This document shows, piece by piece, positions 21,158 to 32,329 of a DNA stretch of 64,000 nt. The stretch comes from Camelimonas lactis (GTDB lineage: Bacteria; Pseudomonadota; Alphaproteobacteria; Rhizobiales; Beijerinckiaceae). The notes below the pieces were generated by a model. The model was not told the origin of the DNA, ran no database searches, and saw nothing but the letters and a program-made list of their open reading frames with translations. A program made the position numbers and the translations under genes. Location of the stretch: assembly GCF_004342915.1 (NCBI RefSeq), contig NZ_SLWL01000006.1, positions 62,001-126,000 on the forward strand, given 5' to 3'. The first letter of the stretch is position 1, and each line of letters begins with the position of its first letter.

Positions 21158-21298
21158 CTACTCCCCCACTACCAAAGAATTAGGGCCCGCGACGCATGGG
21201 AAAGGCAGGCTGACATCCACCCGCGCCCCCGCACTGCCTGTCTGGAAAAAGAGCGGAATGATCGCCCGCTCATCATCTGTCAGTTCATGTCGGCGCAT
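21158..21298 (-). pseudogene. IS5-type transposase N-terminal remnant (right)
   Basis: A 46-codon frame beginning MRRHELTDDERAIIPLF, the same transposase N-terminus as at 17620-17700, with GGGAGG upstream. The remainder (TGSAGARVDVSL...) does not follow the family. It points leftwards, so the two remnants face each other across the sulfatase and DUF1254 genes. The rest of the 21041-21607 interval shows no gene. Confidence 0.6.
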
Positions 21299-21607
21299 CA
21301 GTTCCTCCCGCGAGGGAAAGCTGGCGTCAGGGCGTAATCAGGTCGCCAGATTTGTGGGGCCACAGATTTATGGGGTCATGTCCCGACAACCGCCCCGGAC
21401 CAGGCGACGCCGCCGATGGCGGATCATTCCCGACAGGTCTGTTTTCGCAGCCCGCAAGAGGTGCTCTGGCGGGCGGCTGCGGATTTTCGATTCCGATGTA
21501 CGGTTGGGTGGGTCATTGTGGCCATGTCCGGCATGGCGGCGCGGCTGCGCCGGACAGCGTTGGCAGCCAATGGTCTGAAGGGACGTGCGACACCGAAGGA
21601 TACCTGG

Positions 21608-24262
<2,655 letters not shown>

Positions 24263-24775
24263 GCGAAGGCGCGACCCTTGTAATCTGACCCAGATCTCAT
24301 GCCCCTTACAAAGGGCTTCTCTGGAGTCCCGCTCCGATACACTGGCCTTCCGTACCGGAGATTTCGATGGCGCGCTTTGCCCTGCCGGGCTCCGGGTGGT
24401 CAGTGATGCAGTTGCTTCTGCCGACAAAGGCGCTCGTTGCCCCGGCTCCCTGCCCCGCCGCCCAATCCATCAAATAGCGGGACTGAATACCTCGTAGACT
24501 TGCGGTCGCCGCAGCTTTTGGGCTCACCCCTGATGACGCCCGTCGTATTTCTGCGGAACTTGAGGTCAGGTTTTCGATTTACCCCAAACAGCAGTTACGA
24601 AAAGGCGCTGTGATGCAGGCCAATCCGGGTATTCACAAAACACGTGATCTGATCGCCTGCAATAAGGCGGTTGGCGCTGATGTGTATGGGATTGGCCACA
24701 ACAGCAAGGCCGCGGGATCTACGATTACTACGGCGTGAAGCCGGGGTTGCAGGCGTCCTGGAAACGGGAGGGGGC
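24263..24775. other. Gene-poor region with a possible gene remnant
   Basis: From about 24488 to 24738 one forward frame is open and protein-like (FGLTPDDARRISAELEVRFS..., then MQANPGIHKTRDLIACNK...), ending in TGA, but it lacks a start and I recognise no family. An ATG at 24613 with AAGG upstream would give 41 aa. I treat it as a possible 3' remnant. The rest holds nothing identifiable. Confidence 0.3.
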
Positions 24776-25840
24776 ATGACTCATTTCAAACCCTTGCTGC
24801 GGGATGCTGGGGCATTCGTTCTTGGCTTCACATCAGCCGTGATTTTGCTTGGCCCAGCCCCCAAGGCGTCTGCTCGCGAGATGGCGGAGCATCAAGACAA
24901 GGGCCCGAATTCGTCCCATGGCAAGAATGCTGTGGCGCCCACTGATATTGGCCCCGCCGGGTGGCGCGAAATCGTCATGCGAACGTACCGTGAGGTTTCC
25001 CGCGACAGGGTCATGGCTGTCTCGGCAGGCGTGACGTTTTACGGCCTCCTGGCCATGTTTCCGGCTATGGCGGCGTTCGTTAGCCTGTATGGGCTTGTGG
25101 CCGCGCCTGATACGGTCATGGAGCACCTCGGACTGTTGGGGAGCATTCTTCCGGCTCAGGCCTACAGCTTTATCCGTGACCAGATGGAGCGCATCGCATC
25201 AGCGGGCAGCCAGGACCTTGGCCTGTCCCTGGTCATCGGGCTCGCGCTTGCGTTGTGGAGTGCAAACGCCGGTATGAAGGCGTTGTTCGACGCCCTGAAC
25301 GTGGCCTATGGCGAGGACGAAAAGCGGGGCTTCTTCCGTCTCAATCTGGTTTCGATGATCTTTACCGTTGGCGTAATCCTGTTCGCGGTCGTTGCTATTC
25401 TCCTGGTGGTCGCGCTTCCGGCTGTCCTGAATTACGTCTATCTCGGCAACGTCGCCGAACCTCTCTTCAAATTTGGCCGTTGGCCGGCTCTCATGGCGGC
25501 GCTGATTGCTGTTCTCGCGGTTCTTTACCGGTTTGGTCCAAGCCGGGAAAATGCCCGCTGGCAATGGGTCAGTCCCGGAGCGATTTTTGCAGCCGTCGTC
25601 TGGCTCGTGGCTTCCGTTGGCCTCTCCTGGTATATGGCGAATTTCGAGGACTATGACAAAACCTATGGAACCGTGGGGGCCGCCATTGCCCTAATGATGT
25701 GGATGTGGATATCAGCAATCATCGTGACAATTGGCGCTGAACTGAACGCGGAGTCCGAACGGCAGACCCTCGTAGACACCACGACTGGCGCGCCTCTCCC
25801 CATCGGAACCCGGGGCGCCGATGCGGCTGACCGGAAATGA
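24776..25840 (+). CDS. YihY/BrkB-family membrane protein
   Basis: A 354-aa inner-membrane protein with six hydrophobic segments. Typical family stretches are SRDRVMAVSAGVTFYGLLAM, LGLSLVIGLALALWSANAGM and DYDKTYGTVGAAIALMMWMW. The family was once mis-annotated as ribonuclease BN; its biochemical role is unknown, and one member is linked to serum resistance. The ATG at 24776 sits 5 bp after GGGAGGGG and adds an N-terminal extension with one hydrophobic stretch before the core. It is convergent with a DUF6766 gene; such proteins are common in alphaproteobacterial stress islands. Confidence 0.9.
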   Translation: MTHFKPLLRDAGAFVLGFTSAVILLGPAPKASAREMAEHQDKGPNSSHGKNAVAPTDIGPAGWREIVMRTYREVSRDRVMAVSAGVTFYGLLAMFPAMAAFVSLYGLVAAPDTVMEHLGLLGSILPAQAYSFIRDQMERIASAGSQDLGLSLVIGLALALWSANAGMKALFDALNVAYGEDEKRGFFRLNLVSMIFTVGVILFAVVAILLVVALPAVLNYVYLGNVAEPLFKFGRWPALMAALIAVLAVLYRFGPSRENARWQWVSPGAIFAAVVWLVASVGLSWYMANFEDYDKTYGTVGAAIALMMWMWISAIIVTIGAELNAESERQTLVDTTTGAPLPIGTRGADAADRK

Positions 25841-25887
25841 CGCGGGATTCCGCCAATGCGCGCGCAAATGACTGGCTGCCCGCTTCT

Positions 25888-26520
25888 TTAATCTCCCGTG
25901 TGAGAATTCGGCGCTGCAACCGGCTTGGACTCCGGCGAACCCTTATGGCGGAGAAAGATTGACAGCACGACCAGCAATGCAGTCGACAGAAACTCGGACT
26001 GCCAGTTCTGAAACGACTCGAACCATAATTTCGGATCCAGCAAATATCCCATCAGGCGCCCTGCCGGCTGGCCATGTCGAATGGCGTCTTCGTTGGTCGC
26101 CAAAAGGCTGAACCACCAGTGCAGGACAAACGAGAGAAGAAAGAGAATAGCGAGAGAAATACCCAGTGAGCGCTCGTAGAGCCAGGCGGCCACGGGGTAG
26201 CGATGCCGCCACCAGACCACGTCGTTGTCCCGATCCGGCTGATCTGGATCGCGGGATTCGGCTGAACCGCGCTGGAACAGCATGGCCGTCAGGACAACGG
26301 ATACCGCCATCTGGAGGAACTCACTCTCCCAGTTCTCCAGCAGCGCCGACAGAAAATTGCCGCTGACCAGGTATGCCGGAAGGTCCAGTCCCGCCTGTCC
26401 GTGCGCGACAAGTTCCTGATTGTAAGCGCTCTGACCGGTCAGAACCATCCCGACCAGCGAACCCAGAAACATGGCTCCAAGAGCAAGCGTCAGACCGTTG
26501 TCGCGGAAAAATCTTGCCAT
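25888..26520 (-). CDS. DUF6766-type membrane protein
   Basis: A 210-aa protein with about four helices and a duplicated motif, ENWESEFLQMAVSVVLTAML (N-terminal half) and FQNWQSEFLSTALLVVLSIF (C-terminal half), followed in each half by an FxRxKGSxES-like charged stretch (QRGSAESRDPD; RHKGSPESKP). This is the pattern I associate with DUF6766. The function is unknown. The start at 26520 follows GGAG; a TTG four codons upstream is possible. The protein probably arose by internal duplication. Confidence 0.75.
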   Translation of the reverse strand: MARFFRDNGLTLALGAMFLGSLVGMVLTGQSAYNQELVAHGQAGLDLPAYLVSGNFLSALLENWESEFLQMAVSVVLTAMLFQRGSAESRDPDQPDRDNDVVWWRHRYPVAAWLYERSLGISLAILFLLSFVLHWWFSLLATNEDAIRHGQPAGRLMGYLLDPKLWFESFQNWQSEFLSTALLVVLSIFLRHKGSPESKPVAAPNSHTGD

Positions 26521-27015
26521 TGCCTGCTCCAATGCACCGGTATTTCCTCAACAGGAGCCGCTTCCAGTTGTTGCCTGAAGCGCTTCAGACAGAGCCTCAT
26601 AACAGCGGCGCGGGTGTCATCGGAAGAACTGCAGAGGGCGTCCAGCGCCCATATAACCTGTCCACCGCTCCCAAGCCGTCGCCAGGACGCACGCGTCCAT
26701 TTCACCACTCACCATGGGGGTGTTGACCTTCATCCGTTGCGAGCGGCTTCAATCCAGGGAGAAACACCTCCGGATGTTCGGGCCTGCTGGCGCCACAGGA
26801 GGCGCTGGAAGAACCTGCCCCCCATTTCATTGCAAGAGACGAAATGGGCGTCGGCGTGCGATTGCGGTCGACGCAAAGCATCTCGCGCAAGATCGCCCCT
26901 TGGGGAAAAAGAAGGCGACGCCGTCGGCGAAGATGACGCGCCAGGTCAGGGTTGGGACCATTGGCGGGTCGATGATTCAGCGCGCCAGCCACGCTTCAGG
27001 TCCCAACGGCGAGTG
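26521..27015. other. Intergenic region with no firm gene
   Basis: A reverse-strand frame 26490-26708 (72 aa, middle part GQVIWALDALCSSSDDTRAA) overlaps the DUF6766 start by about 30 bp and could be a small upstream gene, but there is no recognisable family and a weak ribosome site. Nothing else is visible. Confidence 0.3.
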
Positions 27016-27432
27016 TCATTCGATAACCTGAATCACCTTCCTCGTTCTGGGTTCAACCAATACAGGATGTCCGTTGATAACGGTGTACCGATACGTTTTT
27101 TGAACCCCATATTCTTCAGGGACGTCGTAATAGGTTATGCCTTCTTCCGGCAGCACCACGCCAGCCTCAAGGTCTTCATCATAGGCGTACGACGGCACGC
27201 GCCGCTCCACGACGTATCGCTTGAATTTCGGGGTGTTATCTCCAACAATTCCCCCTACGACAGCGCCGCCAACCCCTCCCACTACCGCGCCTACCGGTCC
27301 GCCAACGATGGCGCCGCCCACCGCGCCAGCAGCGGCCCCACTGGCGGCTCCTCCTTTTGCCCCCTCCGGATTCTCCGCAAGCGCCACTGCAGGCAGCAAA
27401 GCGATAACACTGACCAACACAAAACGTTTCAT
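27016..27432 (-). CDS. DUF1236-type exported protein with glycine-zipper region
   Basis: A 138-aa protein with a signal peptide (MKRFVLVSVIALLPAVALAE), a Gly/Ala/Val-rich zipper (GAVGGAIVGGPVGAVVGGVG), and a C-terminal DUF1236-like part (GITYYDVPEEYGVQKTYRYT, VLVEPRTRKVIQVI). It is probably periplasmic or outer-membrane associated. GGAGGAG precedes the ATG. A perfect EcfG-type promoter lies 28 bp upstream of the start, so it is likely a member of the general stress regulon. DUF1236 proteins are frequent in rhizobial stress regulons; their function is unknown. Confidence 0.85.
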   Translation of the reverse strand: MKRFVLVSVIALLPAVALAENPEGAKGGAASGAAAGAVGGAIVGGPVGAVVGGVGGAVVGGIVGDNTPKFKRYVVERRVPSYAYDEDLEAGVVLPEEGITYYDVPEEYGVQKTYRYTVINGHPVLVEPRTRKVIQVIE

Positions 27433-27459
27433 CGTAAGCTCCTCCGCTTTCCTGATGGT

Positions 27460-27485
27460 AACGCCTCGCCTTCCGTCAGTGTTCC
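27460..27485 (-). promoter_or_regulatory. EcfG-type promoter (general stress response)
   Basis: On the reverse strand GGAAC (27485-27481), 17 bp, CGTT (27463-27460). This matches the alphaproteobacterial EcfG consensus exactly. The -10 element is 28 bp from the start codon of the DUF1236 gene. Confidence 0.75.
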
Positions 27486-27636
27486 ACCGATTTTATTGCG
27501 TTCCGAACCCATTATTCAGCGCATATATGCTTATTTTTGACATAATTAGCAATCATGCGCCGGAACATATGCTGGCCGGCGACAAGCGCAATGATGCGCC
27601 CGCCCGCCGTGGGTAGCTTGACGTCGTCAGCGGGCC

Positions 27637-27663
27637 AAAAAAAGCCCCGCAAAAGCGGAGCTT
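27637..27663 (-). terminator. Rho-independent terminator after the PRC-barrel gene
   Basis: Reverse strand: AAGCTCCGC-TTTT-GCGGGGCTT followed by a further five T. Nine paired positions with one G-T wobble. It lies 15 bp after the stop of the PRC-barrel gene. Confidence 0.85.
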
Positions 27664-27677
27664 ATGAACAGCCATGG

Positions 27678-28070
27678 TTAAATTGGCATGCCATAGTATT
27701 CGTCCACGCGGCGGGTCCACCCGGCGTTTTGTTGTTCCCAGTCGGGGTCAGTGGCAAAATTCCGGGACATCGTCGGGGCAGCTTTCAGACGCTCGACAGG
27801 CTCCTTGAGGACATAGCCACCCAAATTGGTATCATAGTTCAACCTGTTCCATGGGATCGGATGGTAGTCCGCCCCCATACCGAGAAAACCGCCTATGGAC
27901 ATGACCGCGTATGACACTTTTCCTCCCACTTTTTCGAGCATAACATCATATATCGAACCAATGTCGTCGCCGTCTGCGTTGTAAACGGTCGTTCCCTGAA
28001 CCTTGGATGCTGAGATAAGATTTGACGTTTCGTCTGTTTCCATGCGTCCTTCAACATCACGACTTGCCAT
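27678..28070 (-). CDS. PRC-barrel domain protein
   Basis: A 130-aa cytoplasmic protein with one PRC-barrel domain (about 14-85: LISASKVQGTTVYNADGDDI, then GSIYDVMLEK, VSYAVMSIGGFLGMGADYHP) and a short C-terminal tail rich in aromatic and charged residues. PRC-barrels are small beta barrels used as adaptor modules; stand-alone copies are typical of rhizobial stress regulons. The ATG at 28070 has GGGAG 8 bp upstream and is preferred over 28088. An EcfG-like promoter lies 38 bp upstream and a strong terminator downstream, so it is a single-gene unit. Confidence 0.9.
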   Translation of the reverse strand: MASRDVEGRMETDETSNLISASKVQGTTVYNADGDDIGSIYDVMLEKVGGKVSYAVMSIGGFLGMGADYHPIPWNRLNYDTNLGGYVLKEPVERLKAAPTMSRNFATDPDWEQQNAGWTRRVDEYYGMPI

Positions 28071-28107
28071 AACGCGCACTCCCTGCATGATTTACCAATG
28101 ATGGTAG

Positions 28108-28133
28108 AACACCCCGAACCACGGCCTGGTTCC
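28108..28133 (-). promoter_or_regulatory. EcfG-like promoter
   Basis: Reverse strand GGAAC (28133-28129), 17 bp, TGTT (28111-28108). One mismatch in the -10 element (consensus CGTT), the same variant seen upstream of the hybrid-kinase operon. Confidence 0.55.
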
Positions 28134-28403
28134 AGATCGACATACAAGGCGCTCGCGGAACTTTGGGAGCGCCAGAGCATGCCCAGGTTGGACGCCGGGC
28201 CAGATGACCCGGAGCGAAACCCGCACGGCAACTGCTTTTTGATCAAAGGCGCTCGTTGACAAATACTTGATGGGCCCTGCCGTGGGCGCAGCAAGTCCTT
28301 CAATTGCTCCTTCTGGCGCATTTGCTGAAGGCAACAGCCATGTCGCGGTGAACGCCCCCTGACAGCGATTGAGGCGCTGTCACGAGCAGGGACGGCGCAT
28401 GGG

Positions 28404-28640
28404 CTAATTGTGCGGAACGTCCAGCCCCAGCTTCAACGCCTCACACTGTTTCTGCGCCTGATCGGCAAGACTTATAATGTCATTGCCGGCTGCGATGAAC
28501 CTGCCGTCTACGTACAGGTTGGAATTGCCCTGTAACGGTACGTGTATCTCAAAGAGGTGAGGAAAATCGGCGGCCCAGATAATGCGGACCGGGCGGCCAG
28601 AGCGGGTGGTGCGCAGTAAATTTTCCCACTGCAACGTCAT
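28404..28640 (-). CDS. Small protein of unknown function
   Basis: A 78-aa acidic-to-neutral soluble protein (MTLQWENLLRTTRSGRPVRI, then a middle with LFEIHVPLQGNSNLYVDGRF). GGAGG lies 5 bp before the ATG at 28640; an upstream ATG at 28670 is possible. I recognise no family. A TTAAC-N4-GTT box is centred about 80 bp upstream, the same box that lies between the HWE kinase and the Crp/Fnr gene, so these genes may be co-regulated. Confidence 0.55.
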   Translation of the reverse strand: MTLQWENLLRTTRSGRPVRIIWAADFPHLFEIHVPLQGNSNLYVDGRFIAAGNDIISLADQAQKQCEALKLGLDVPHN

Positions 28641-28713
28641 GCCAGCCTCCAGCTTCAGATGGCTTTTCATCTCATCAGAACCGGAACCGTAGCAGGCGCG
28701 ACGGATGTTGATG

Positions 28714-28727
28714 TTAACTTATGTTTA
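28714..28727. promoter_or_regulatory. Candidate Crp/Fnr-family box 1
   Basis: TTAAC-TTAT-GTTTA, with the 5-4-5 geometry of Fnr/FixK/Nnr sites. Twelve consecutive bases (TTAACTTATGTT) recur in reverse orientation at 29888-29899. It lies upstream of the 28404 gene and overlaps the stop of the HWE kinase. Confidence 0.5.
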
Positions 28728-29762
28728 GGAAAAATTATTGCTCCGTTGAGATTGCCGCGAAACGTGATCGCCGGCCGTCGAAAGTGAGGCGGCTACAGCG
28801 CCTGGCGAGGTGCAATTGAGCCGCATGATGCAGCGCACGCCTTCGCGGTTGAACTGGTGATCGACGACGAGCCCGGGATAGCCCCGCGCCAGGAGACGCG
28901 AACCAAGACCACGCCGTTTCGGCTTCGTGACGATCGGGCCATTACGTTCCTGCCAGTCGATTTCGACCCAGGAACCCGTGGGATGCGCGGACCAGAACAG
29001 GTCAACCATTCCTCCCGGGCATGACAGCGCGCCATATTTGCTCGCGTTGGTGGCAAGTTCGTGCAGCGCCAGCACCAGCGGCATGCATGCCCGCCCAGGC
29101 AGCGGGCATTCCGGGCCATCGATCCGCAACCCGGGATGGTCTGCAAACGGCCGCAACGCCTCGCGCGCAAGCGAAGGCAATGTCGCGCCCTGCCACTGGC
29201 TCTTGCGCAGCAGATCCTGAGCGCGGGCGAACGCCTGCAATCGCGGCGTAAATGCTTCAAAGAAGTCTTCACCGCTCCTGCCGGAGCGTTGCGTCTGCCG
29301 CGCCAGCGCTTCGACCATGGCCAGGTTGTTCTTCGCGCGGTGATCCAGTTCAGCGGCGCGGATCATCTCGCATTCCGCGGCGTGGTGAAAATCCAGCACA
29401 AGGCCGCGCAAACGGTCGACGATGAAGGTAACAGCGGCGGCGGCCGCCAGACGCATCGGGATGGCCGCCATATCCCAGGCCGCCATGTTTCCCGGCGCCA
29501 ATTGACCTGGGCCCCGCGGCAACTGGAACAGAACCTCCGCCATCCCGAACAGCGCCGCCGCAGCCAGCCCATGTCGCCAGCCAAACAGCGCCGCGGCCAA
29601 CGCAACAGCCGGAAAGCAGATCAGCGGCCCCAGATATTGAGCAAGCGCCGGGCTGAGCAGACCGACTGCCACTACGACAAGCGGCGGCAGCGCCACCAAC
29701 CCGGTTTGAAGCAATTTACCCGGAGCATTGGAAAGCACCACGCGCTCGATGAAGGATTTCAC
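28725..29762 (-). CDS. Membrane HWE-family sensor histidine kinase
   Basis: A 345-aa kinase. The N-terminus has about four hydrophobic segments resembling a DUF4118/KdpD-type membrane domain (LLSPALAQYLGPLICFPAVA and onward). The phospho-acceptor helix has the HWE/HisKA_2 pattern ELDHRAKNNLAMVEALARQT and the ATPase the matching N-box LALHELATNASKYGALS. HWE kinases often feed the general stress response or blue-light pathways. The GTG at 29762 has GGAG 8 bp upstream; longer in-frame starts lack family similarity and overlap the divergent regulator. It is divergent from a Crp/Fnr gene; no receiver partner is adjacent. Confidence 0.85.
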   Translation of the reverse strand: MKSFIERVVLSNAPGKLLQTGLVALPPLVVVAVGLLSPALAQYLGPLICFPAVALAAALFGWRHGLAAAALFGMAEVLFQLPRGPGQLAPGNMAAWDMAAIPMRLAAAAAVTFIVDRLRGLVLDFHHAAECEMIRAAELDHRAKNNLAMVEALARQTQRSGRSGEDFFEAFTPRLQAFARAQDLLRKSQWQGATLPSLAREALRPFADHPGLRIDGPECPLPGRACMPLVLALHELATNASKYGALSCPGGMVDLFWSAHPTGSWVEIDWQERNGPIVTKPKRRGLGSRLLARGYPGLVVDHQFNREGVRCIMRLNCTSPGAVAASLSTAGDHVSRQSQRSNNFS

Positions 29763-29885
29763 AGTCAGGCGCTCCTTCCGGGCGCCCAGCCAGGACAGGC
29801 TGTGCGTCGGGCTGATCCGGTTGAGCCGCCTGGAGGAAACCGGGCGACAGATAGGAATATCTGCCGTCTCATTAATTGTTGCGAT

Positions 29886-29899
29886 ATAACATAAGTTAA
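29886..29899. promoter_or_regulatory. Candidate Crp/Fnr-family box 2
   Basis: Forward strand ATAACATAAGTTAA (reverse TTAAC-TTAT-GTTAT). It lies between the divergent kinase and Crp/Fnr genes, about 70 bp before the regulator's start codon. Its twin is at 28714-28727. Confidence 0.5.
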
Positions 29900-29967
29900 T
29901 TTTGACGCTGGCGCGCAGATGCATAAGAGTCTGCGAATGCGATGCGCAGCCAGTAGCGGAGTTGCAG

Positions 29968-30726
29968 ATGGACAATCCCCTCGTTCGCAAACTGGAGCAC
30001 GGCGCGCGCCTGACGGACGAGGACCGGGCCCTGTTGGTCCGCATCTGCAAGCAACCCATTCGGGTCCCCGCGTACACCGATCTCATTCGCGAAGGCGATC
30101 CGCCGCGTAACGTGCGCCTCGTGATCGAGGGCTTTGCCGGCCGCTACAAGGTTCTGGAAAACGGCAAGCGCCAGATCGTGGCGTTTTTCGTGCCCGGGGA
30201 CATGTGCGACCTGCACGTGCACATCCTTGGCGAAATGGATCACAATATAGGGACCTTGGTGGATTCCCTCATTGTCGAAATAGAACCGCAACAGGTCGAC
30301 GCACTGATTGACAATCCACGCCTCAACCGGGCCCTGTGGTGGGCTACGCTGGTTGATGAAGCGATTTTGAGGGAGTGGCTGGTGAACATGGGCCAACGTC
30401 CGGCCAGCGCACAGATGGGTCACATCTTTTGCGAGTTGCTGCTGCGACTTCAGGTGGTGGGCCGCGCCGGGCCGGACTCGTTTCCCATGCTGCTCACCCA
30501 GCAGGAACTGGCAGACACCATGGGAATAACACCGGTTCACGTGAACCGTGTCATCAAAGAGTTGCGGGAGCTTGGTCTTGTTGAGACAAGCTCCCGCAGG
30601 GTGCGCATTCCCGATATCAGGAAACTGCGGGAGTTCAGCGGCTTTGACCCAACCTACCTGCACCTGCACAATGCCGGAAGCCGCAAGCCGGCAGCTATCG
30701 ACGAAGCAGCGGTCGCCGCGCCGTAA
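29968..30726 (+). CDS. Crp/Fnr-family transcriptional regulator
   Basis: A 252-aa regulator with a cyclic-nucleotide-type sensor domain (about 25-140: LIREGDPPRNVRLVIEGFAG, QIVAFFVPGDMCDLHVHILG) and a C-terminal winged helix (LLTQQELADTMGITPVHVNR then VIKELRELGLVE). The recognition helix GITPVHVNRVIKEL is typical of the alphaproteobacterial stress-island Crp/Fnr proteins. I see no Fnr-type cysteine cluster at the N-terminus, so oxygen sensing by an iron-sulfur cluster is unlikely. The ATG at 29968 has GGAG 7 bp upstream. A TTAAC-N4-GTT box in its promoter suggests autoregulation. Confidence 0.92.
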   Translation: MDNPLVRKLEHGARLTDEDRALLVRICKQPIRVPAYTDLIREGDPPRNVRLVIEGFAGRYKVLENGKRQIVAFFVPGDMCDLHVHILGEMDHNIGTLVDSLIVEIEPQQVDALIDNPRLNRALWWATLVDEAILREWLVNMGQRPASAQMGHIFCELLLRLQVVGRAGPDSFPMLLTQQELADTMGITPVHVNRVIKELRELGLVETSSRRVRIPDIRKLREFSGFDPTYLHLHNAGSRKPAAIDEAAVAAP

Positions 30727-30906
30727 GACAGCGCGATGGTGGGGCTCAATTCCGATCCGTCTTGTTGTCAGCCATCATGCGGCGCCGGGAGGCACGACCG
30801 GACGCCCTGTTTCTGAAGTACTCAGGGCCATGATGGCGCAGGGCGCATTGGCGAAAGAGTGGCGCACCCGTTTGGAAGCGCCGCCACGTCTGGATTAATC
30901 AGCCTG

Positions 30907-31770
30907 TCAGGTTTCATAGGCGAACGCGTCCCGGGCGCGCCCGCCCAGAACTGCTGCGACACAGGCGACAAATGCCCCAATGCAGAGGGCCAGAGCGGCC
31001 GCAAGGGCAGTGGCGGCGCTCGCCTTTCGCGCATCGTCCGCCTTTTGTTTCGCCTCCTGCTTCAGATTTTCCAGTCCCTGCATGGCGCTGTCGACCCGTT
31101 GTTCTGCGTCGGCCTGCGATACGCCCGTGGCGTTCGCGATCACACCGGTCACATAGGTCTTGTCGCTCTGCGGCAAAGTCCCCGTTGCGACGGCCCGGGC
31201 GATAATGCGCGACACCTCCTTCAAGGTTTCAGGACGCAACGGCTGGGCGGCAGGCGCCTGACCAGGACGCATCATGCCATCGACATAATAGTCCAGCCCG
31301 TTATCGGCGACCCCGCCAGCCGCGGTTGCTGCTGCTCCCGCAACCGTAGCTGCGGCCTTGACGCCGGTTCCAGCGACAGAAAAGGCGGATGATGCGGCTA
31401 CCCCCATCATTATCAGCGCCGCCACCGTCCACGCGACGAGCCCGTGCACCGTATCGCGAAAGAAAGCCTCGTCGCTGCGTAACCCCGCCCAGCCGGCGCG
31501 CATTCGTCCGGCGACGTAACCGCCAGCCGCAGATGCGATCCATTGGATGACAATAAGGGCGATGCCACCGGTGACCAGGGCGCTTTTGGCTGAAACGCCC
31601 TCGCCACTCCATGGTGAGACGACCGCAAGGCCAATCCCCGAAGCGAGCAACATCAGGATTATGGCGACGGCGATAGCCACGGCAGCTCCCGCGAAGGCAG
31701 CCGCCCAATTCATCGGCCGCTCCGGCGCTCCGTCGCCTGTTGCTATCAGGATTTCATCGGTGCGGGACAT
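30907..31770 (-). CDS. Membrane protein of unknown function
   Basis: A 287-aa protein with three N-terminal hydrophobic segments (AAAFAGAAVAIAVAIILMLL; ALVTGGIALIVIQWIASAAG; LVAWTVAALIMMGVAASSAF), a soluble middle containing a helical stretch (SQADAEQRVDSAMQGLENLK), and a final helix (ATALAAALALCIGAFVACVA). GGAGG precedes the ATG. This architecture is common in rhizobial genomes without an assigned role. It follows the Crp/Fnr gene in convergent orientation. Confidence 0.75.
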   Translation of the reverse strand: MSRTDEILIATGDGAPERPMNWAAAFAGAAVAIAVAIILMLLASGIGLAVVSPWSGEGVSAKSALVTGGIALIVIQWIASAAGGYVAGRMRAGWAGLRSDEAFFRDTVHGLVAWTVAALIMMGVAASSAFSVAGTGVKAAATVAGAAATAAGGVADNGLDYYVDGMMRPGQAPAAQPLRPETLKEVSRIIARAVATGTLPQSDKTYVTGVIANATGVSQADAEQRVDSAMQGLENLKQEAKQKADDARKASAATALAAALALCIGAFVACVAAVLGGRARDAFAYET

Positions 31771-31930
31771 GTCCGCCTCCCCGGGCGCGCTGCGGCAAGG
31801 CGGACAGAGCCGCTATGGCCGCGACAACCCTGCTAAATCAGATTTCGATCAAACCGTTCTTTTCCTGGAGGCTGGCGGGGCAATCCACGCCATGCTGCAC
31901 AGGACGTCAAATCACATGAGAGCCGTTGTC

Positions 31931-32008
31931 AGCGCCCGATCAGCCAAAGCAGCAGGATAATCGGAATCGGCACTCCAAGGAGCCAGAGCAAAATCCCCCT
32001 ACCCATTG
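31931..32008 (-). CDS. 25-residue hydrophobic membrane peptide
   Basis: MGRGILLWLLGVPIPIILLL then WLIGR and a stop. The ATG has GGAG 9 bp upstream. The peptide is one membrane helix with a Pro-x-Pro kink and basic residues at both ends. I recall similar tiny proteins with GILLWLLG-P-I-P as recurrent hypothetical genes in proteobacterial stress regions, but cannot verify this here. It is short enough to be missed by most gene callers. Confidence 0.6.
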
Positions 32009-32329
32009 ATAGATCTCCATGGTTTGGCAGTCATTCCTGAAAATATTCCAGGAAGCCGCTTGCGCAGGCGCATTCAACTAAGGAACATTCCCGGAATGAG
32101 GTGCGGAATGACTTTGTGCCAACAGCCGGAAATGGAGCTTTGTTCCAGAAGTTCACGCGAACGTCAGAACCGGGGGACGGGGAAATGAAACGATGCTAGC
32201 TGACCCAACGTGACGTTGACTCCGCCAGCCACCCCTGAAGCGGCTCGGCGGGGTGCTCATCGCCTCTGGGTTCAGGACCTATTAATTTGATTTGATGGGT
32301 GATTCAGCGCCTTCGTGATGGAGGCATTG

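Noticed and set aside
26702-26992. Reverse 96-codon frame in the 26.5-27.0 kb gap
   Set aside because: Low-complexity Arg/Pro content, no Shine-Dalgarno, no recognisable motif.
28683-28709. GGAAC-N18-TGTT on the forward strand
   Set aside because: The spacing is one base too long for EcfG and no forward gene follows.
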